A stretch of DNA of 64,000 nucleotides from Aphelocoma coerulescens (Eukaryota > Chordata > Aves > Passeriformes > Corvidae). The DNA lies in NCBI RefSeq assembly GCF_041296385.1, contig NC_091013.1, positions 69,533,563 to 69,597,562 of the forward strand, in the 5' to 3' direction. Made by a program: the position numbers and the translations under genes. Below, in pieces: positions 11,831 through 25,580 of this stretch. Each line of letters opens with the position of its first letter. Position 1 is the first letter of the stretch. The notes below the pieces were generated by a model. The model was not told the origin of the DNA and ran no database searches. It worked only from the letters and a program-made list of their open reading frames with translations.

Positions 11831-14379
11831 AGTTTGCTTGGAGTCCGAATTTAGAGTAGATTCAGGGCTACTCTGTGTTATGTCAACTTCTAAGGCCCCC
11901 AAAGTACAATTACACTGCCTGTGAATAATGGTGAACATATATCAAAGTATCTTCATCTTCATAATGTATTGCAATACCAACTGATTCTTTATTAACCCAC
12001 TTAAAGCATGCCTAAGATGAGTTTCTTTTGCACTGCTGGAGAAGACAAGGAATTATAGCACTGGGAAAAACCTAATCCACAGCCCCAATAGCAACCAAAA
12101 TTCTACTGTACTTTTTCATATTATATTTGGAATGTTATCTATTATTACTAAGTCTGTGCAAAGAAAGAATAGCAAAGTTTCTTCTGAGAATTTTAACTCA
12201 AGAGTATTTGCAAACTGCCTGCTGTTACTCAGTAATAACTTAATTAGTTTGCACTTCAATATGCTTATTTTGCTTTAATATTACAGGAAAAGTATCTATG
12301 CATTCTATACTTGTTTTAAAGAATGCATTTTTATTAAATACTATAATTTAGCACTGGTAAATAACTCCATACAAAATATAAAAACTACAAAAATTGACAT
12401 GTATCAAATGTAAGCTGTGTTTATAAACTACAGAAATTATTTTTATATTTCTTTCAATGAATGGAGCCATATTTTCACATTTTTTTGTATGTGCATTCTG
12501 TATACTCTACGTCTACTTTCTCATACCTAACCATCACCTTTTTTAATTTAAACAATTTAAATGTCAAAATTATAGATAATTGAAATATTTGGGGGTTCTA
12601 ATCCTACTCAAAAAATCCTCAGAAAACTATGAAAAATATTAAGAATATCTACTGAGCTGGCTACTAAAAATGGATTTGGGGGAACATATTTAGTCTTCCA
12701 ACCTCTGCACAAAGCAGATTTGATATACAGCTCCCTCCTCTTTGGATTTCTAGCCAACTGGAAAGCAAACCTGCATGTCATAAATTTGGGCATACTCACA
12801 GGCTTTCCTGTGGTGAACTCCAGGTTCCCAGTATGAAATTACTGCAACACCTGTCAGCATATAGAGGTATTTTGTGTGAATGTGCCTCAGTTTTTATCCC
12901 CTACAAGCTGCTCCGCCACAGAAGGTATTTAAATTTTATGGACTTCTGGGTACTATGCATCTATGAAAAAGTGTGCCAATCCCAGTCAAAAAGCGTTCTC
13001 TCATATAGCCTCAATTAATTGCTTCTTAACTTTTATTTAATTAAAAAAAAAAAAAAAGGGATTCAACTCAAGCTTTAGAAAGAGATTGGATATTTCCATT
13101 TTTTTTAATAGATTACAAGAGCCAACTATTCAAATTCTCCTATTAATCTACAGTCTTACCTTTTTTTTTTTTTCTGGGGAACAGCCTAATTACTTTAGAA
13201 GAAAATAAACCCTACTAACTTGTATAGACAGATTACTGCATGTACAGTGATTGGTTCTATTTCTACTGCCATTAAGTCTGTATTTGAGGCATACCACACT
13301 CCTTTTAAGGAACAGAAGCACCCTATGTAACAATCTATCTCTAATAGACTCAATTTCCCAAGATGCATCTTTTCCTTGCAACCAAATATCCCAAATGCCA
13401 CTGCTTGAAGTAGAAGTTGGGAGTACTGAGTTCATCCAGGCAGTGATCTCAGCATCTTACAAATTTGCTTCACTTTCACTGAAAGCCAAGGAAGTCAGAT
13501 ATAAAGAGGAAAGAAAAAAATAGGGTGCGGAGGAGGGTGAATTCAAAGCCAGGAAAATTAAAATGTAAAAACGTGTCTTAGCTCTCGAACATGAAATGCT
13601 GTCCAATGTAAATTAATATATTGGAAAATATACAGTGTTCCTCAATTTTACCGTATTATCATGAAGTTCCTTATTTTTAGAGTTTTTTTTTCTTATCTAT
13701 ACACATTTGTAAGAGAAAATAAAGTCATGCAAAAGGATCATAACAGTGTAATTAAATGCAGAAAACATTTTAATTCAACAGTTTAAAAGTTTACAGTCAC
13801 CTTCTAGTCCCCTCACTGTGCAAACAAAGTCTGAAAATTGCTATTCTAAATGTTTTATTACTGGTTTTGCCTGTTATGCATGAAACAAACCATGCAACAA
13901 CAAAAAACCAGCCAGTGGACATATAGCTATAGAAGGAACCTCATTTATTCAGTCAGAGAATCCACAGTGAAATATTTTCTCTTCTTTATTTACATTCAAG
14001 GGAATTAATGACGAAACCAAGCTAAAATAAGTCCCCACTCAACTTTGTAATATAACGATGGGTTACTTTGAGAGCAGTCTTAGAGAGAAAATCCAACACA
14101 TGCCATTTGACTGCTGCAAAATAATCCTCACTCTGCTTCTTCTTCTTCCCATGAACTGTAATACAAGGTCCAATAGACAGCCTCAGATGCATCTCAGGTC
14201 CAGTACATGCTTTTCAAACTTAATCAAGGGAATATAGAAATGTATATAAAAAGATGAAAGTGTCTTTGCCTTTATACATACTGAAGAAAAAAAAACCTAG
14301 GGGGAGAAAAGTGAGATCTTTCATAGGGGAAGGTTAAGTCTGATGCTAATGCTTATTTAAAATGGTGACAGTCTGAAGT

Positions 14380-14830
14380 AGTGAAGCCTTGCCGGGCTGC
14401 TTTAATTTCTCCCTGGAATAGCTCTCTCCCAACCTTCGGCAGCACATCAAAGTCTCTGGAGCTCAATTAAAATTGGATTATATTGAAATGCTCTATCTAT
14501 GGAACTGTGTGCTCACTAACACTTTTCTTTCAGTAATACTCCAGATGACAGTTGCCCATCCCAATTTAAACAGTTGTCATAGAGACCATGAACTAAAGCA
14601 GCAGTAACTAACAACACAAAGGAAAGGTAAGTGGTAGGATTTCTGTGAATGAAGGGCTCGGTTTGCAGCCGCAGTGCTCACACTGCAAGCAGCTAAATGC
14701 AGAAAGCATAAAAGGCTGTAATATTCTCCTTGCTCCTAAGGAGAAGGGCAAAGTAAGCAAAATGATAAATATTTTCCTTTTTTCCCCCAGTAGCTAATAG
14801 TGTTTTATATTCCAGCATGTTGTAGCTACC
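14380..14830. promoter_or_regulatory. Candidate conserved non-coding element (unverified)
   Basis: This stretch is less AT-biased than its flanks and lacks repeats or coding signs. It contains AGCTCAATTAAAATTGGATTAT near 14460 and a block with GTTTGCAGCCGCAGTG near 14665. The texture resembles regulatory elements around developmental genes, and MAB21L1 is 34 kb away. This is inference from composition only; alignment to chicken and mammal NBEA introns would decide. Confidence 0.25.
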
Positions 14831-15589
14831 TAAATGTCCAGAATTAAATGACGCTCCCTAAGAAAACCAGCAGATAACCCTGGAGTCAATCTACAGTCAC
14901 CAGCTCATAAATTAAAGGCATCAAATTGCATTTTATAATTGCAATAGAAAAAAAAAAAAAGAGGTATTATCTTTTTCTATTCAAACATTTTATAGAAAAT
15001 TCTTTAATTATACATGATGTATAAATCCTTTGTCTTTATGATAAAAATCTAAAGTGAAAATCTGATACAAATCTGTAGGAAACCCATCTGGTTAACACTG
15101 TGACATCCAATATGTGTAATACTTTCAAATTATTTTATTACTGGTTTTAATTGTTTTATAATCTAACCATGCAGATTTTTGATGTACTGCACCAAAGCCT
15201 GACAATACCATTGGAAAACTCTGGCAGTTTCCAAAACTCCCAAAATAACATAAACAGCTTATGTTTCTGGCAGCACCAGACAGCAATGTATTTAACAGCA
15301 TAGATTGCTGGTAATGATACTAGTTTCTCATGTAGATGGCATGTTTCTGGCACTATAAACCCCTTAACCTTTCTTGTAATTGGCTTATTGAGAGTCCCAA
15401 GGTTGTTTTTTGTGCCATTGGGCTGATCACCATGGAAATGAACACTTATTGCTGTTTCACTGTAGTGCTCTATTTTTCTTCCAAGCCCTCCACAAGCATT
15501 CTCCCTGCTCTCCCGGGAAGGCAGCGTTAGGATTTTGAAGCAGCAACAAGGCAGAGTGCAAAGAGCGCAGGCCAAAGGGGAAGAAAACA

Positions 15590-15960
15590 AAAATGTGTCA
15601 GAAAATCTAAAAACCGCACAGATCAGAATTTGTCAAAACAAGGCCTTGGTTTAAACCAACAAGAAGGGCCCCCACAGCTTGGGCCTTGACAAAGCATGGC
15701 CTTTTTATTTTTTTCCCCCCACTTTATTATTATATCTTTTTTTTATTTTTAGCCCAGCTGTAGAAAACACCATCTAATGAACCTGTCTGGGGCTGCTGTC
15801 CCCATCCTGTCAGGCATGTCAGGAGATGACAAGCACTGGGGACAGGCCGCCGCCAGTCACAGACAGGCCTGCCAGCTGGAGAGTTCAGCCCCAATCTAAT
15901 CACGCCACCAGAAAATAACTTTCACGCTTGCAGACTGACAGGATGGGCTCAAGGAAAAAG
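15590..15960. promoter_or_regulatory. Candidate enhancer with clustered TGACA/TGTCA cores
   Basis: Seven TGTCA or TGACA cores, the half-site of MEIS/PREP/TGIF homeodomain proteins, occur in 345 bp. They start at 15596, 15631, 15687, 15808, 15817, 15827 and 15936. Three lie within 24 bp. The segment 15760-15960 is distinctly GC-richer than the surrounding intron and has no coding or repeat signature. A regulatory role is inference. Confidence 0.35.
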
Positions 15961-16652
15961 AAAAAGGGAAAAAAAAAAAAAATAGGATTGAAACAATGCT
16001 TTTTGTTTCAATTACAAACCTTTATTGGCACGGGGAAGGGTAGTGGGCACAGGGAACACTTTTTAAAGCTGCTGCCACTGCTTGCTGGTTTCCTTTAGTG
16101 GGACTGTTTCTGTCTTTCTTTTAACACAAATAAGACAAATACAGACATTAATGCCAGCAGTTACAAAACAAAAGTGAAAATGAGACAGTATTTGTGGCAC
16201 CTGGATATGTTTTTGCTACATTTGTTACTATGCATACACACGCTTTTCCAACATACATATAAACATAAATCTATCTGCAACCATTGGTAGAGCTATATTT
16301 ATAAAAATGTGTGAATTACGGTATGTGTTTTTATTATTTCAAAACAACTGGGCTCATTGAACATTATATCTCTTCATAGCCATCACTCTACAGTTTGTAT
16401 TCTCATTTGGGCAAAAACTGCCAAAGTAAAAATGGTAAGACTGTGTGCTTGAAATGGGAATGAATATTCATACATAAGAATAAAAATTTAAACAAAAGTA
16501 TTAGGGCCGTTGGCTTCAACATACTTTGTTCTTTCCTATTGCAAATAGACTGTGAATAAACAAAAAGGTAAACCTTGAACATGTATCTTCAAAAGGGCTA
16601 TAATGAACAGGCAGTAGTGTACTGGTAAGCATCCTGTCTTTCTCATTCAAAA

Positions 16653-16738
16653 ATTGCCAACAAAGACTTCCACTCCAGAAATTTAATAATCAAAGATTGC
16701 TAACATAGATCTCTGCTCCAGAAATCTAATAATCAGTA
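16653..16738. repeat. Diverged tandem duplication, 43-bp unit, two copies
   Basis: Units at 16653-16695 and 16696-16738 align without gaps with 33 of 43 bases identical. They share the block CTCCAGAAAT followed by TAATAATCA. It is an old local duplication in NBEA intron DNA with no visible function. Confidence 0.8.
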
Positions 16739-19700
16739 AATCCACAGAAAGAGAGGCTGAAAATTATTATTTAAATAACTTGAAAAAGTAGTTCCTCCAA
16801 AAGCCATTAAAACAAATTATTAGGTCTAGACACAAATTTACTTCAAAAATAAACATCCAGCTAAAATGAAAATGTGAAGTGTTAACTACGTGTATCCTAT
16901 CTACTCCTAGATGTATATCATAGTACATTTATCTTTTGGTGTATGTATCTTAGTGTATGTATATCTTAGCAAACAATTTGCATTATTTGAAAGTGAACTG
17001 GAATGGAAAATGAGTTATTCATGTAGTACTTAGCAATTACTTTAGGAAGAAATTATGAATGAGCATAGGTCCATTTAATCCCTATAAAATAATAAAAAAT
17101 GAAGATTTGTTATTACATCCTGCCATTCATTCACTCTCTGCTGACATTATAGATGTCAGAAAGTCTGTTTAAAAGCTTGCTATCTCTATTCATCTTTGTT
17201 TCTGGCATGAAATACAGACTATAATAATCTTGTCAAGCCTACATTTAGACACTAATTCATGACCCTCTGCTACAATTTAGAGAAAATTCATACATAACTC
17301 TTTTAAGACAAACTATGACCCCATACGGAAGAGTAATATTTAGAATCAGCTGCCAAATATATGCTGACTAAAGCCACAGCCACCCTGATGTTTCTGTATG
17401 AATGAGATGGCCAAATCATTAACTTTTTTTTTAACCTGAGGACTAATAAGACTTTTTTCCCCATTTTGAGATATTCAACTAGGCATCATCTTACTTTCCT
17501 GGAAGGAGAGGAGTAATTTCAGAGGAGTAAATTCCACCTTTTAAAGACTATAGCTAAAGCTGATAAAAAGAAAAAAGAAGTGGATGCCAGATGCAGATGC
17601 CACTGACTATGCAAGAGAGAAGTAGTGACTCTCAGCCTTCCATCAAAGCCTAAAACACCCCATTAGGGACTCAATCTGCAAACTCATGCAGGAGGATACA
17701 TAGCAGAGCTGACCATTATTCATAATCTATCTGTAGACTTGAGAGAAAAAAGTCAAACAGAAGAGGGTTGCTGCATACACACAAATGGAAATATCTCCTG
17801 TGAACAGTCTAGATATAAATGCACTTCTGCAAGGAAAATAGGTATGAATGTAAATATAATTGAACCTAAAATCCCCTATCCATCTCAAAAATCTGAAAAG
17901 TGGGCAAGAAAGTACTGTCAGGAAAACTGTTAGTATTTTAATACATAAGCTACCTAGACTGCAAAAATCTTTTAGAGAGCAGGAAATAAGAAACATGTTC
18001 AGGATTTTTTTTGTTTCAGGAATTTCATTTTTATTCATTTGATAAAGAGAATGGAGAAAAAATATGCTTATTATTAGAGAAAGAAAAGTAAGCCATTTGG
18101 AACATGATGATAGTACACTAGCTGCACAGATCTGCCTGTCAAAGGCATAGATTGACATGAAAGGAAATGATGCTGATAGATTTCCTATCTCCTATATTTG
18201 GTATATTTTGGTATATGAATAGTTACAGATTGATGTTATAGCTTTATTCACATATACAGGGACCAAAGAAACACAGTCAACTCCTGCTGATTTAAGATGC
18301 TGAAATATCATCTAATCTCTCACACCAGTTGAGCCATGAAGTGCTACAGAAAAGCACAACCATATGAAATGCCAGAAATTTCTGCTAGACAGAATGAAAT
18401 TATTAAAATTGTACTTTTCTCTGAAAATAAGCATAATTAATGGTACTGCATAAATTTTAAACCCTCCAACTGAAAAAAGAGACATTCTATTTTAAAACAA
18501 TGGAAATAAATAAACAAAAGAAATACACTGATTTGAAAGAGCATTCCTACAGATTTTTTTCCTAGACAGTATCTTTCTCAAAACCACCATGTGCCATTTT
18601 ATCATTAGCTTATACACTGCTGCTTTATGGTGGTATTATTTAATTTATTTCATTCATGTTGAAGCAGAGAGTGCTGGCCTCTTGACCCCAATTTTCACTT
18701 AAAGAAACAAATTTCTTTTTCGCAAACTAACTCAATTTTTCTCCTGTCAACCTTTAGCCTCACTTTAAAATATTAACCTTTTTCCTATCATTATAAGCAT
18801 CCAACATTCTTCTATCCAAATCTGATGTTAATCACCATATCTTATGATAATGTTATATTCACTTTTAGCTATCTCTGTCAAGCACACAAAAGTTATTTAA
18901 ATCTATACATCCTCTTTGAATGTAGTAGTACCAGAGCATTTTTGTACATGCCAAAATCATACAATCCCCTTAAAAAGCATTATTTCCTCTGTGTATTTGC
19001 AATTTTTCCATTTTGTACTCTAAAATGTTAGCTAAAATATGTGTTTCTCCTTTGAAGGTAGGGCAGGAAGCTAAAACAAGGTTGAGGACACACTTCCAAA
19101 ATGTAGAGCAATGCAAAATTACCACAATCACTTGCCTTCCTCTTCTACAAAAAAAATTAGGAAAAATGAAGATATAGCACAACTAGGGAGAGGAAGCCTG
19201 ACCAGAGGAAATTTTTTCCTACATTTATTTTATGCCATCCCACCAAATTAATTGAATGAGCTGTGTCAGCCTTGATGACAGAGCAATCCATTTTATACAA
19301 ATTACTAGGAATAATTAAAAATTTTAACACTATAGAAAATACATGAGAATTTTTTTATACTGTCGTTCCAGAAGCAGTATCTAAGTAAGACACATTAGCC
19401 ATTAAAAATATTAATGGTGGTTTTTTTTATTTGTTTTCAAAAATGCTGCGTGCTTTTAACAGCTGTTACTTGTGGAAGTTTGAAGCAGAATCTAGAAGTA
19501 TTTCAGAAAGTCTAAACTTGTTTTGACACACAGGTGCCCACTATCAGGAACCTATAGAGTGCCCTTACTTGCCTGTCCAATGAAAAGAAAATTTGCCCCA
19601 TGCATAAGGAATGGCTGAGAAGAAACACCTTTTTGCTTCAGGAGGAGAAACAGATAACATGCATTTCTCCTGCTCGGTATTAACCAATTATCCTTCAGTG

Positions 19701-20769
19701 CCCATGGTATGATTCATTTAAAAGACTGTGAAACATAAACAAAACAAGACCACAATAACTTCTGAAATACTTTGGTGAATGAAAACAGTTACCTTCCCTT
19801 TGGCCATTTCAACCTTCCAACTGCAAAACATTGACATGAGTCCCCCACATCATTACACTGTAGCATATTTGCCAAGGAGAATAAGGTAGTCAAGCTGTAC
19901 TTTAAAAAAAAAATCTAGTGAGAGCTGTGTTCTTGGAAGAGCTTTTTAAAAATCAATTGGTTGTTATTGGAACAGCTTTCACTGCCAGCAGGAAAACTTT
20001 GGGTATTTTTAATATTTATGAAAAACCATAAATTTTTCACAATGGGCAATGTCAACTAGTTCTATAAAAAAACCAAACACTTCAAATACTTTTTGCCATT
20101 TTATAGTGGAATGAATCAACAAAAGTGACTTTTCAAACTTATTGTTAAATATTTACAATATGGGAAGAGTCTGTCTGATCCTGATGAGATTGTTATTTTT
20201 GAGACTGAGTAAAATACTCCTAAAAACATTCCAATTTTGTAGACGCATACAGTGAATAACACCAGGAAACAACATTTTCCCTCCTCAGTACAGACAAACT
20301 AAATAGATCCCAACCAGAGAGTAAAACAACCCAAGATATATTTTACTTGAAAACATCACACATCACTCTTTGTAAAGAAGGAAAACCTCTTTATGGGCAA
20401 TTACTGCCCCAGATGTGTCAGGATCTGACAATTATGATCTCGTTTGTCCACTAGAGGGCAAGGAGTGGGAAATTAAAATATCGAACTGAAACATTATATA
20501 TCTCAACAAATACTTCAAATAAAACTCCTAATAGTATAAACAATAACATAATAGTACCACAATTCAAGTTAGATGGAACTTGTATTCTTTAACTCTCTGA
20601 ATTTTCTTCAATGATAAATGACCCTGTTTGATGAGGATGGCAGTACATTCATGCCTCCAGAACGCACTAACATCCAAGGGTTTTCATGGACATTGAACTG
20701 CAAAAGATTTGATGAGAATTGCAGAGCTGCTTGATTTTAGAAGGACTGTGTCTTATCGAAAACCCACTG

Positions 20770-20845
20770 AAATTGTTTTACATCCTTCCACTGATTTCAG
20801 CAGCTTTGGATTAAACGGGACTCTGATTGGAGAAACATAATTAAA
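20770..20845. repeat. Possible ancient amniote interspersed repeat remnant
   Basis: The stretch CCACTGATTTCAGCAGCTTTGGATTAAACGG resembles the 'CACTGACTTCAATGG...TTGGATCAGG' end found in old amniote repeats. It is too diverged and short to assign a family by eye. Confidence 0.3.
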
Positions 20846-23334
20846 AAGTGGGGGGAGCAGCACTAAACACAACAAAACAGAGCAAGAGAAAGTGAATAAA
20901 TCCCTCTCTTCAAATGATTAGGCAATAGGAGAAAGAGATGGAGTATTGGATAGACCGAAGACAACCATAATATCCTGATCTTTTACCATATTGCTGCATT
21001 CTGAAAATAAACAGAAAGGTGTATTTCTGAAAAGTGCTGATGCCGTACAATGAAGGCATCACTATGTGTTGTCAGGACATCCCTCTGGTTCCCTGCACAA
21101 GGGAATTCCCTGGGCAATTAATCTTCAGTTTAGTATGAACACATCAGATACTTGTCCAAAACTTTCTATAAAGACAGTTCTACAGAGTCTGTGGCTTCCA
21201 CCCTGCTTATTTCAGCCCATGTAGGAACCATTTGTGCATAAAAGAATGAGATTTCTTTTATAACGATGAGTCAAGCAAACTCATCTAAGACTCTCATTGT
21301 CAAGCTGGATTCTTTCCTGGTTGCATAAAGTCCCCAGTGACTGTAAGCCACCTGAGGCGTATGCCACATGTTGACATGGTAAAATTGAGGTGTACAGAGC
21401 TTTCAATAGACTGGCAGGTGAAACAGTAGAGAAAAAAAAAAAACAGATTTGGTTTTGTTTGCATTTTGCCTGCAAAGCTAAATACATTTCTTCATGGCTT
21501 AGTTTAAACACAGAGTCATGAAAAATTCTGCTGCAGTCTTTTGCACATTGCTAATCATTAAAATCTCTGGAGGCCAAATGCTTTCTCTCTCTACCACCTT
21601 CTCCCTTATAACACACACAGGCTCAATAAAGTCTAACAAAGCAGTGACGGGACAAGAGAACACAATTAAATTCCCACTTTCTCCACGATTCTTGGTCAGT
21701 TTTGCAGGAGTTTATTGCAAGACATTACATTGCTGAATACTGGAACAGAATAGGCCAAGCTAGGTGAAAAGTAGGGCCATGGACCAATTGAATTCTCCTC
21801 ATCAGGACAAGAGAGGTGGATGTTAAGAGCAGAATCTTTGCATCCTCCTATAGAGCCAAAAGTTTACTATGTGCTTTGGGAAAAGGCTTCACTGACATTA
21901 AGCTGTCTAGCCACTACCACTGTAGTCTAATTACAGTATGTCAATACCTTTTTAAATTTAAATTTAAAATATAAGATACAAGACTGAAATTAGCATCTCC
22001 ATTTGGATATATTATGCAGCCTGAATTTGCATTAGCAGCAACTCCACTGAACATAAATGGGAAAACTCACAAGGATTATCTGATCACCGATCATCTATTG
22101 GTAATTATTTATTGATAATGGCAGTGATTTTAGACTGTTCGATAGCAACTGTACTATACACTAGGACCAAGTAAAATCCACAAAAAACATGAACATGATC
22201 TGACCTATCAAGCACAGAATTGTGTTCTGCATGTGGGATGACCCAGTTTCCAAGTTACATTGTTCAAGCACGTTACTGCAATAGATATTGGGCTAGGTCT
22301 ATGCTTGAGATCCTGTACATTACTTAAAAAATCTTTGTAATGAACCAGAATAATCCTATGGTCCTGTGAGGGTCCTCACAGCATGATTTAATTCCTGGGC
22401 AGCACAACATTCACACTGCTGCAACAACCTTCTCATATTTTTGTGCTAATATATCAAAGCATAACTCTGAACAAAACTGCTATCTACACTTTTCACATAC
22501 ATCTTTATCAGTGATAGATAAATCTACTACAGTACAGTGCAGTCCCCTCCCAGCCTAACCCATTACACAAGAGGTAGCAGAAAAAATCTTTCTCTCACAG
22601 TGTCTCAGTTCCAGACTCTGCCAGTGAGTAAGCCTCTGCTGTTGACCTTAGCTATTCTATTTGAAATCCTGTATATGCCCTTTGCCAGATGGGAATAATT
22701 CTGTTTAAGAAACACACAACTTTATGAAATCAAACCAAATTTTTATTTCTAGAAACAGCAATCAATCGAGGCATATTCCCCTCCCCCTCATCTTTTTTTC
22801 TTTCTTATCAAACTGGAGGTTTTCTTCTGTCTCACTTAGAGTAAAAAAGTCCCTAAAAGAACTTCCTTTTTTCCCAACAGACAGCAGAGGAGAAATTAAT
22901 TTATTTCCTTTTCTTTTTGTGTCAAAAATATAAAATAATTTTAAGCAGTTAAGAAAAATAAAACAAATAACAACTGTTTACTTCAATAAACCATTATTAT
23001 TAAATAAACACAGGAAAGAAAATCAAGGAGGCTGAATACTTTGATCTTTGAAGGCTTAAACCCCAGAATGTACAATCTGAATATAAATAGCAATATGCTC
23101 TTAATTATTCAGGTCCCTGACATTCCTTTTTAAATTAAAATGTATACAGAGATAATGTCATTAACAGGTGAAAATATTCTATATTTATACAATATTATAA
23201 TAACTTTTAAAACTGTAGTTTATACCAAGATTTTGAGAAACAAATGGCATATTTTAAAAACTATACTCTGCTGCAACGTTCTGCTGCTAAAATCAGCTGC
23301 TACATGGAGAATGTATAGAAAATAAGGGTGGTAA

Positions 23335-23435
23335 TTGAAATTATTGACCCAGTGATAACTCTCTGAGTAAGCAAAACTTGACTTCAGCGGGAATTATACT
23401 TGAGTTAACACTGCAGGGTTGGACTGCACAGTTGC
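23335..23435. repeat. Possible ancient CR1-like repeat remnant
   Basis: The order TGACTTCAGCGGGAATTATACTTGAGT then AACACTGCAGGGTTGGACTG is close to an end sequence common in old archosaur and turtle CR1-like repeats (TGACTTCAATGGGAGTTTTGCCTGAGTAAGGACTGCAGGATT...). The family name is uncertain without a repeat search. Confidence 0.4.
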
Positions 23436-23799
23436 CAAATGACTTCCTGTTTCTTCATCTTGTATATTAAAACCTGTAAAACCTCGATGCCTTGACATAA
23501 TTTTATGTTGTCACTAATGTCACAGGACACCCAGCTCGATTTTGTACTCTGAAGAAGCCCCTCTGCTGACATCTATTATGTATAGTCTGCTTCCATTTGC
23601 AACTGTGCAATGCAAACAATGTGTAGGGAACGACTCGTTCAGTTCCACACCATCAACAGATAAAACTGCTGAGCTCAGAAGCACAATTAAAAACAGTAGC
23701 TGCGATAAAAAAAAAGAACATCCCACCAGTTTACTGCTCTGATCACAGGAAGACTCCAGGAGTAATAGCCATTGTGTGTTTATGGAAGCAGGGAGGTGA

Positions 23800-25100
23800 C
23801 TAAAAAGTGCCCTGTCAGTTTTCAGCTCTGTCTTGCCAGCTGCATTAAAATGCAGCCCTGAGCAATTTTTTTTTTTTTGTCTGGAATTTCAGGAGCAGAG
23901 AGTACAAAAGAGCTGATGAGCAATGAATGCTTCACCCTTCCTCAATTAATCTTGTCTCTCTACCTTTGCTTTTGCTTTCCCTCTACATGAAGGTAATAAT
24001 GACACCCTCATCCATTATCCTTTTATCCCTGTTATTCTCGTGAAATTGCTTAATAATATGTTACAGATTCGTCTTCACTCACATAATTCTTCCTGTCATT
24101 TGCAGTATATCATCCTGCAAACATACAGCCCACTTTCGCTGGCCGTTCTTTGAAGATTATTGTCAGTGACATCTTCAGGATGCGTTTGGAATCTGGAGCA
24201 TCATTTCCGTTGCGATGGGGAATTACACTGACTTATCTGTCATTGCCAAAAGCACAACAAGCAATTCAGTGTTAATGCAAAGGTAACACAGGTTTTTATC
24301 ATGCCGCCAGAACAAGAGCTCTTGTAAATTTATGCTAATATGGCCCTTTTATAGTTTAATAACCTCCTCCCCTACTGGAAAAAGGGGCACATGCACATGC
24401 ACGAGCACACGCATACACACGCTAGCACCCACACACGCTGGTAGTTCAATAATCTGTGTCACAGTGTGGTGGGTAATTTGTAGCTGATCCTCTTGTAATT
24501 ATTTATTTTAAATCTTTTTATGAATGCTAATCTTATATAGTACAGCGGATCTCCAGTTTTGTTAGATACATGGAAGTTATAAGAGGCAACTGAACAGCTC
24601 CTATTTCTAACAGTGGGTATCAACCACGAATGGTTCCCGTGACATGAATTCCCTATTTCTCGACAAAATAATAACAGATCTGTGGTTTTGGGTTTTGGGG
24701 ATTTTTTTTTCCCTTTCTTTTATTTTCTGTGAGGCTATGGCTGCTGATTCCACTTGCTTTCCTCATCAAGAAATCCACTACTACAAACGAGCCCTTCTCC
24801 CTGATCCAGGGTGGCATTCCAGTGGGACCCTGGCGATCCTGCCTGCATGCCAAATCTGACAACACATGACAAGCCGGTCGGCGTGCAGTAATTTGACTAA
24901 TTATACCGGATTAGAGCATATTAATGCAAGCTGTTTTCTCCAGAGTTAATGACCTGCTGACTGGGTTCTGTAAGGCCCCACTAGGTCTGCAGACAGCTAA
25001 AAAACAAAACCCTGCTTTCTAAGCCCTCGTCATTTCGCATCAGCAAATGAGTATATCAAACTACTGAGCAGCAAAATTCAAGCGACATTTTGTGTGCTAC
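23800..25100. promoter_or_regulatory. Candidate regulatory region rich in homeodomain and octamer motifs
   Basis: Balanced-composition non-coding DNA with two ATGCTAAT octamer-like sites (24332-24339 and 24524-24531), TTAATGCAA near 24272 and 24919, a TAATTA at 24899, GGATTA at 24908-24913, and a CArG-like CCCTTTTATAG near 24344. An imperfect CA-rich tract (24386-24436) lies between the octamers. The motif density resembles developmental enhancers and MAB21L1 is the likely target, but conservation has not been tested. Confidence 0.35.
24382..24437. repeat. Interrupted (CA)n / (GCACAC) simple repeat
   Basis: Alternating purine-pyrimidine sequence with CACATGCACATGCACGAGCAC followed by ACACACGC-type units. 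It is imperfect and likely an old microsatellite. Confidence 0.7.
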
Positions 25101-25560
25101 AAACCAATGCAGCTTTCCCTAACTTTCCACCTCAAGGGTTTCTTTGATATAAAATTAAAATCTACTTTTTTTCTCATTTATCGCCTTCCTTCAATGCAGA
25201 GTCCAGAAACTGAAGAGAATTCTTTTTTTAATATATTTTTTTCTAGATATCTCCCCAGTTTTTTATCAATGAGCACAAGGGAGAGAAAAATAATTTATGG
25301 TCATTATAACACCTGCATGTGATTTCATTACTATTTTACCATTATACACTTTTTAAAAAATAATTCAGTATTATAAACAAATTTATGAAGTGATGCTCTT
25401 AAATTAAATGTGTTTTTCAGGAGCTTACAACCCTTGAGGTAATTACTTTGAGACTGTTTTTTTATCTACTTTTTTCTAGCTGAATAACTTTTTCAGAAAT
25501 AGATTGGCTGTTGTTTTAAATTATTTTAGATGAATGACAAATACTTTCCAAACTCGAATT

Positions 25561-25580
25561 AAATTATTTTAAAATAATTT
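25561..25580. repeat. Perfect 20-bp AT palindrome
   Basis: AAATTATTTTAAAATAATTT is its own reverse complement. With only A and T in an AT-rich intron it may have arisen by chance. Confidence 0.8.

Noticed and set aside
24382..24437. Tandem units suggestive of a CRISPR-like array
   Set aside because: It is an imperfect CA-type microsatellite in vertebrate DNA; there are no spacers of regular length.
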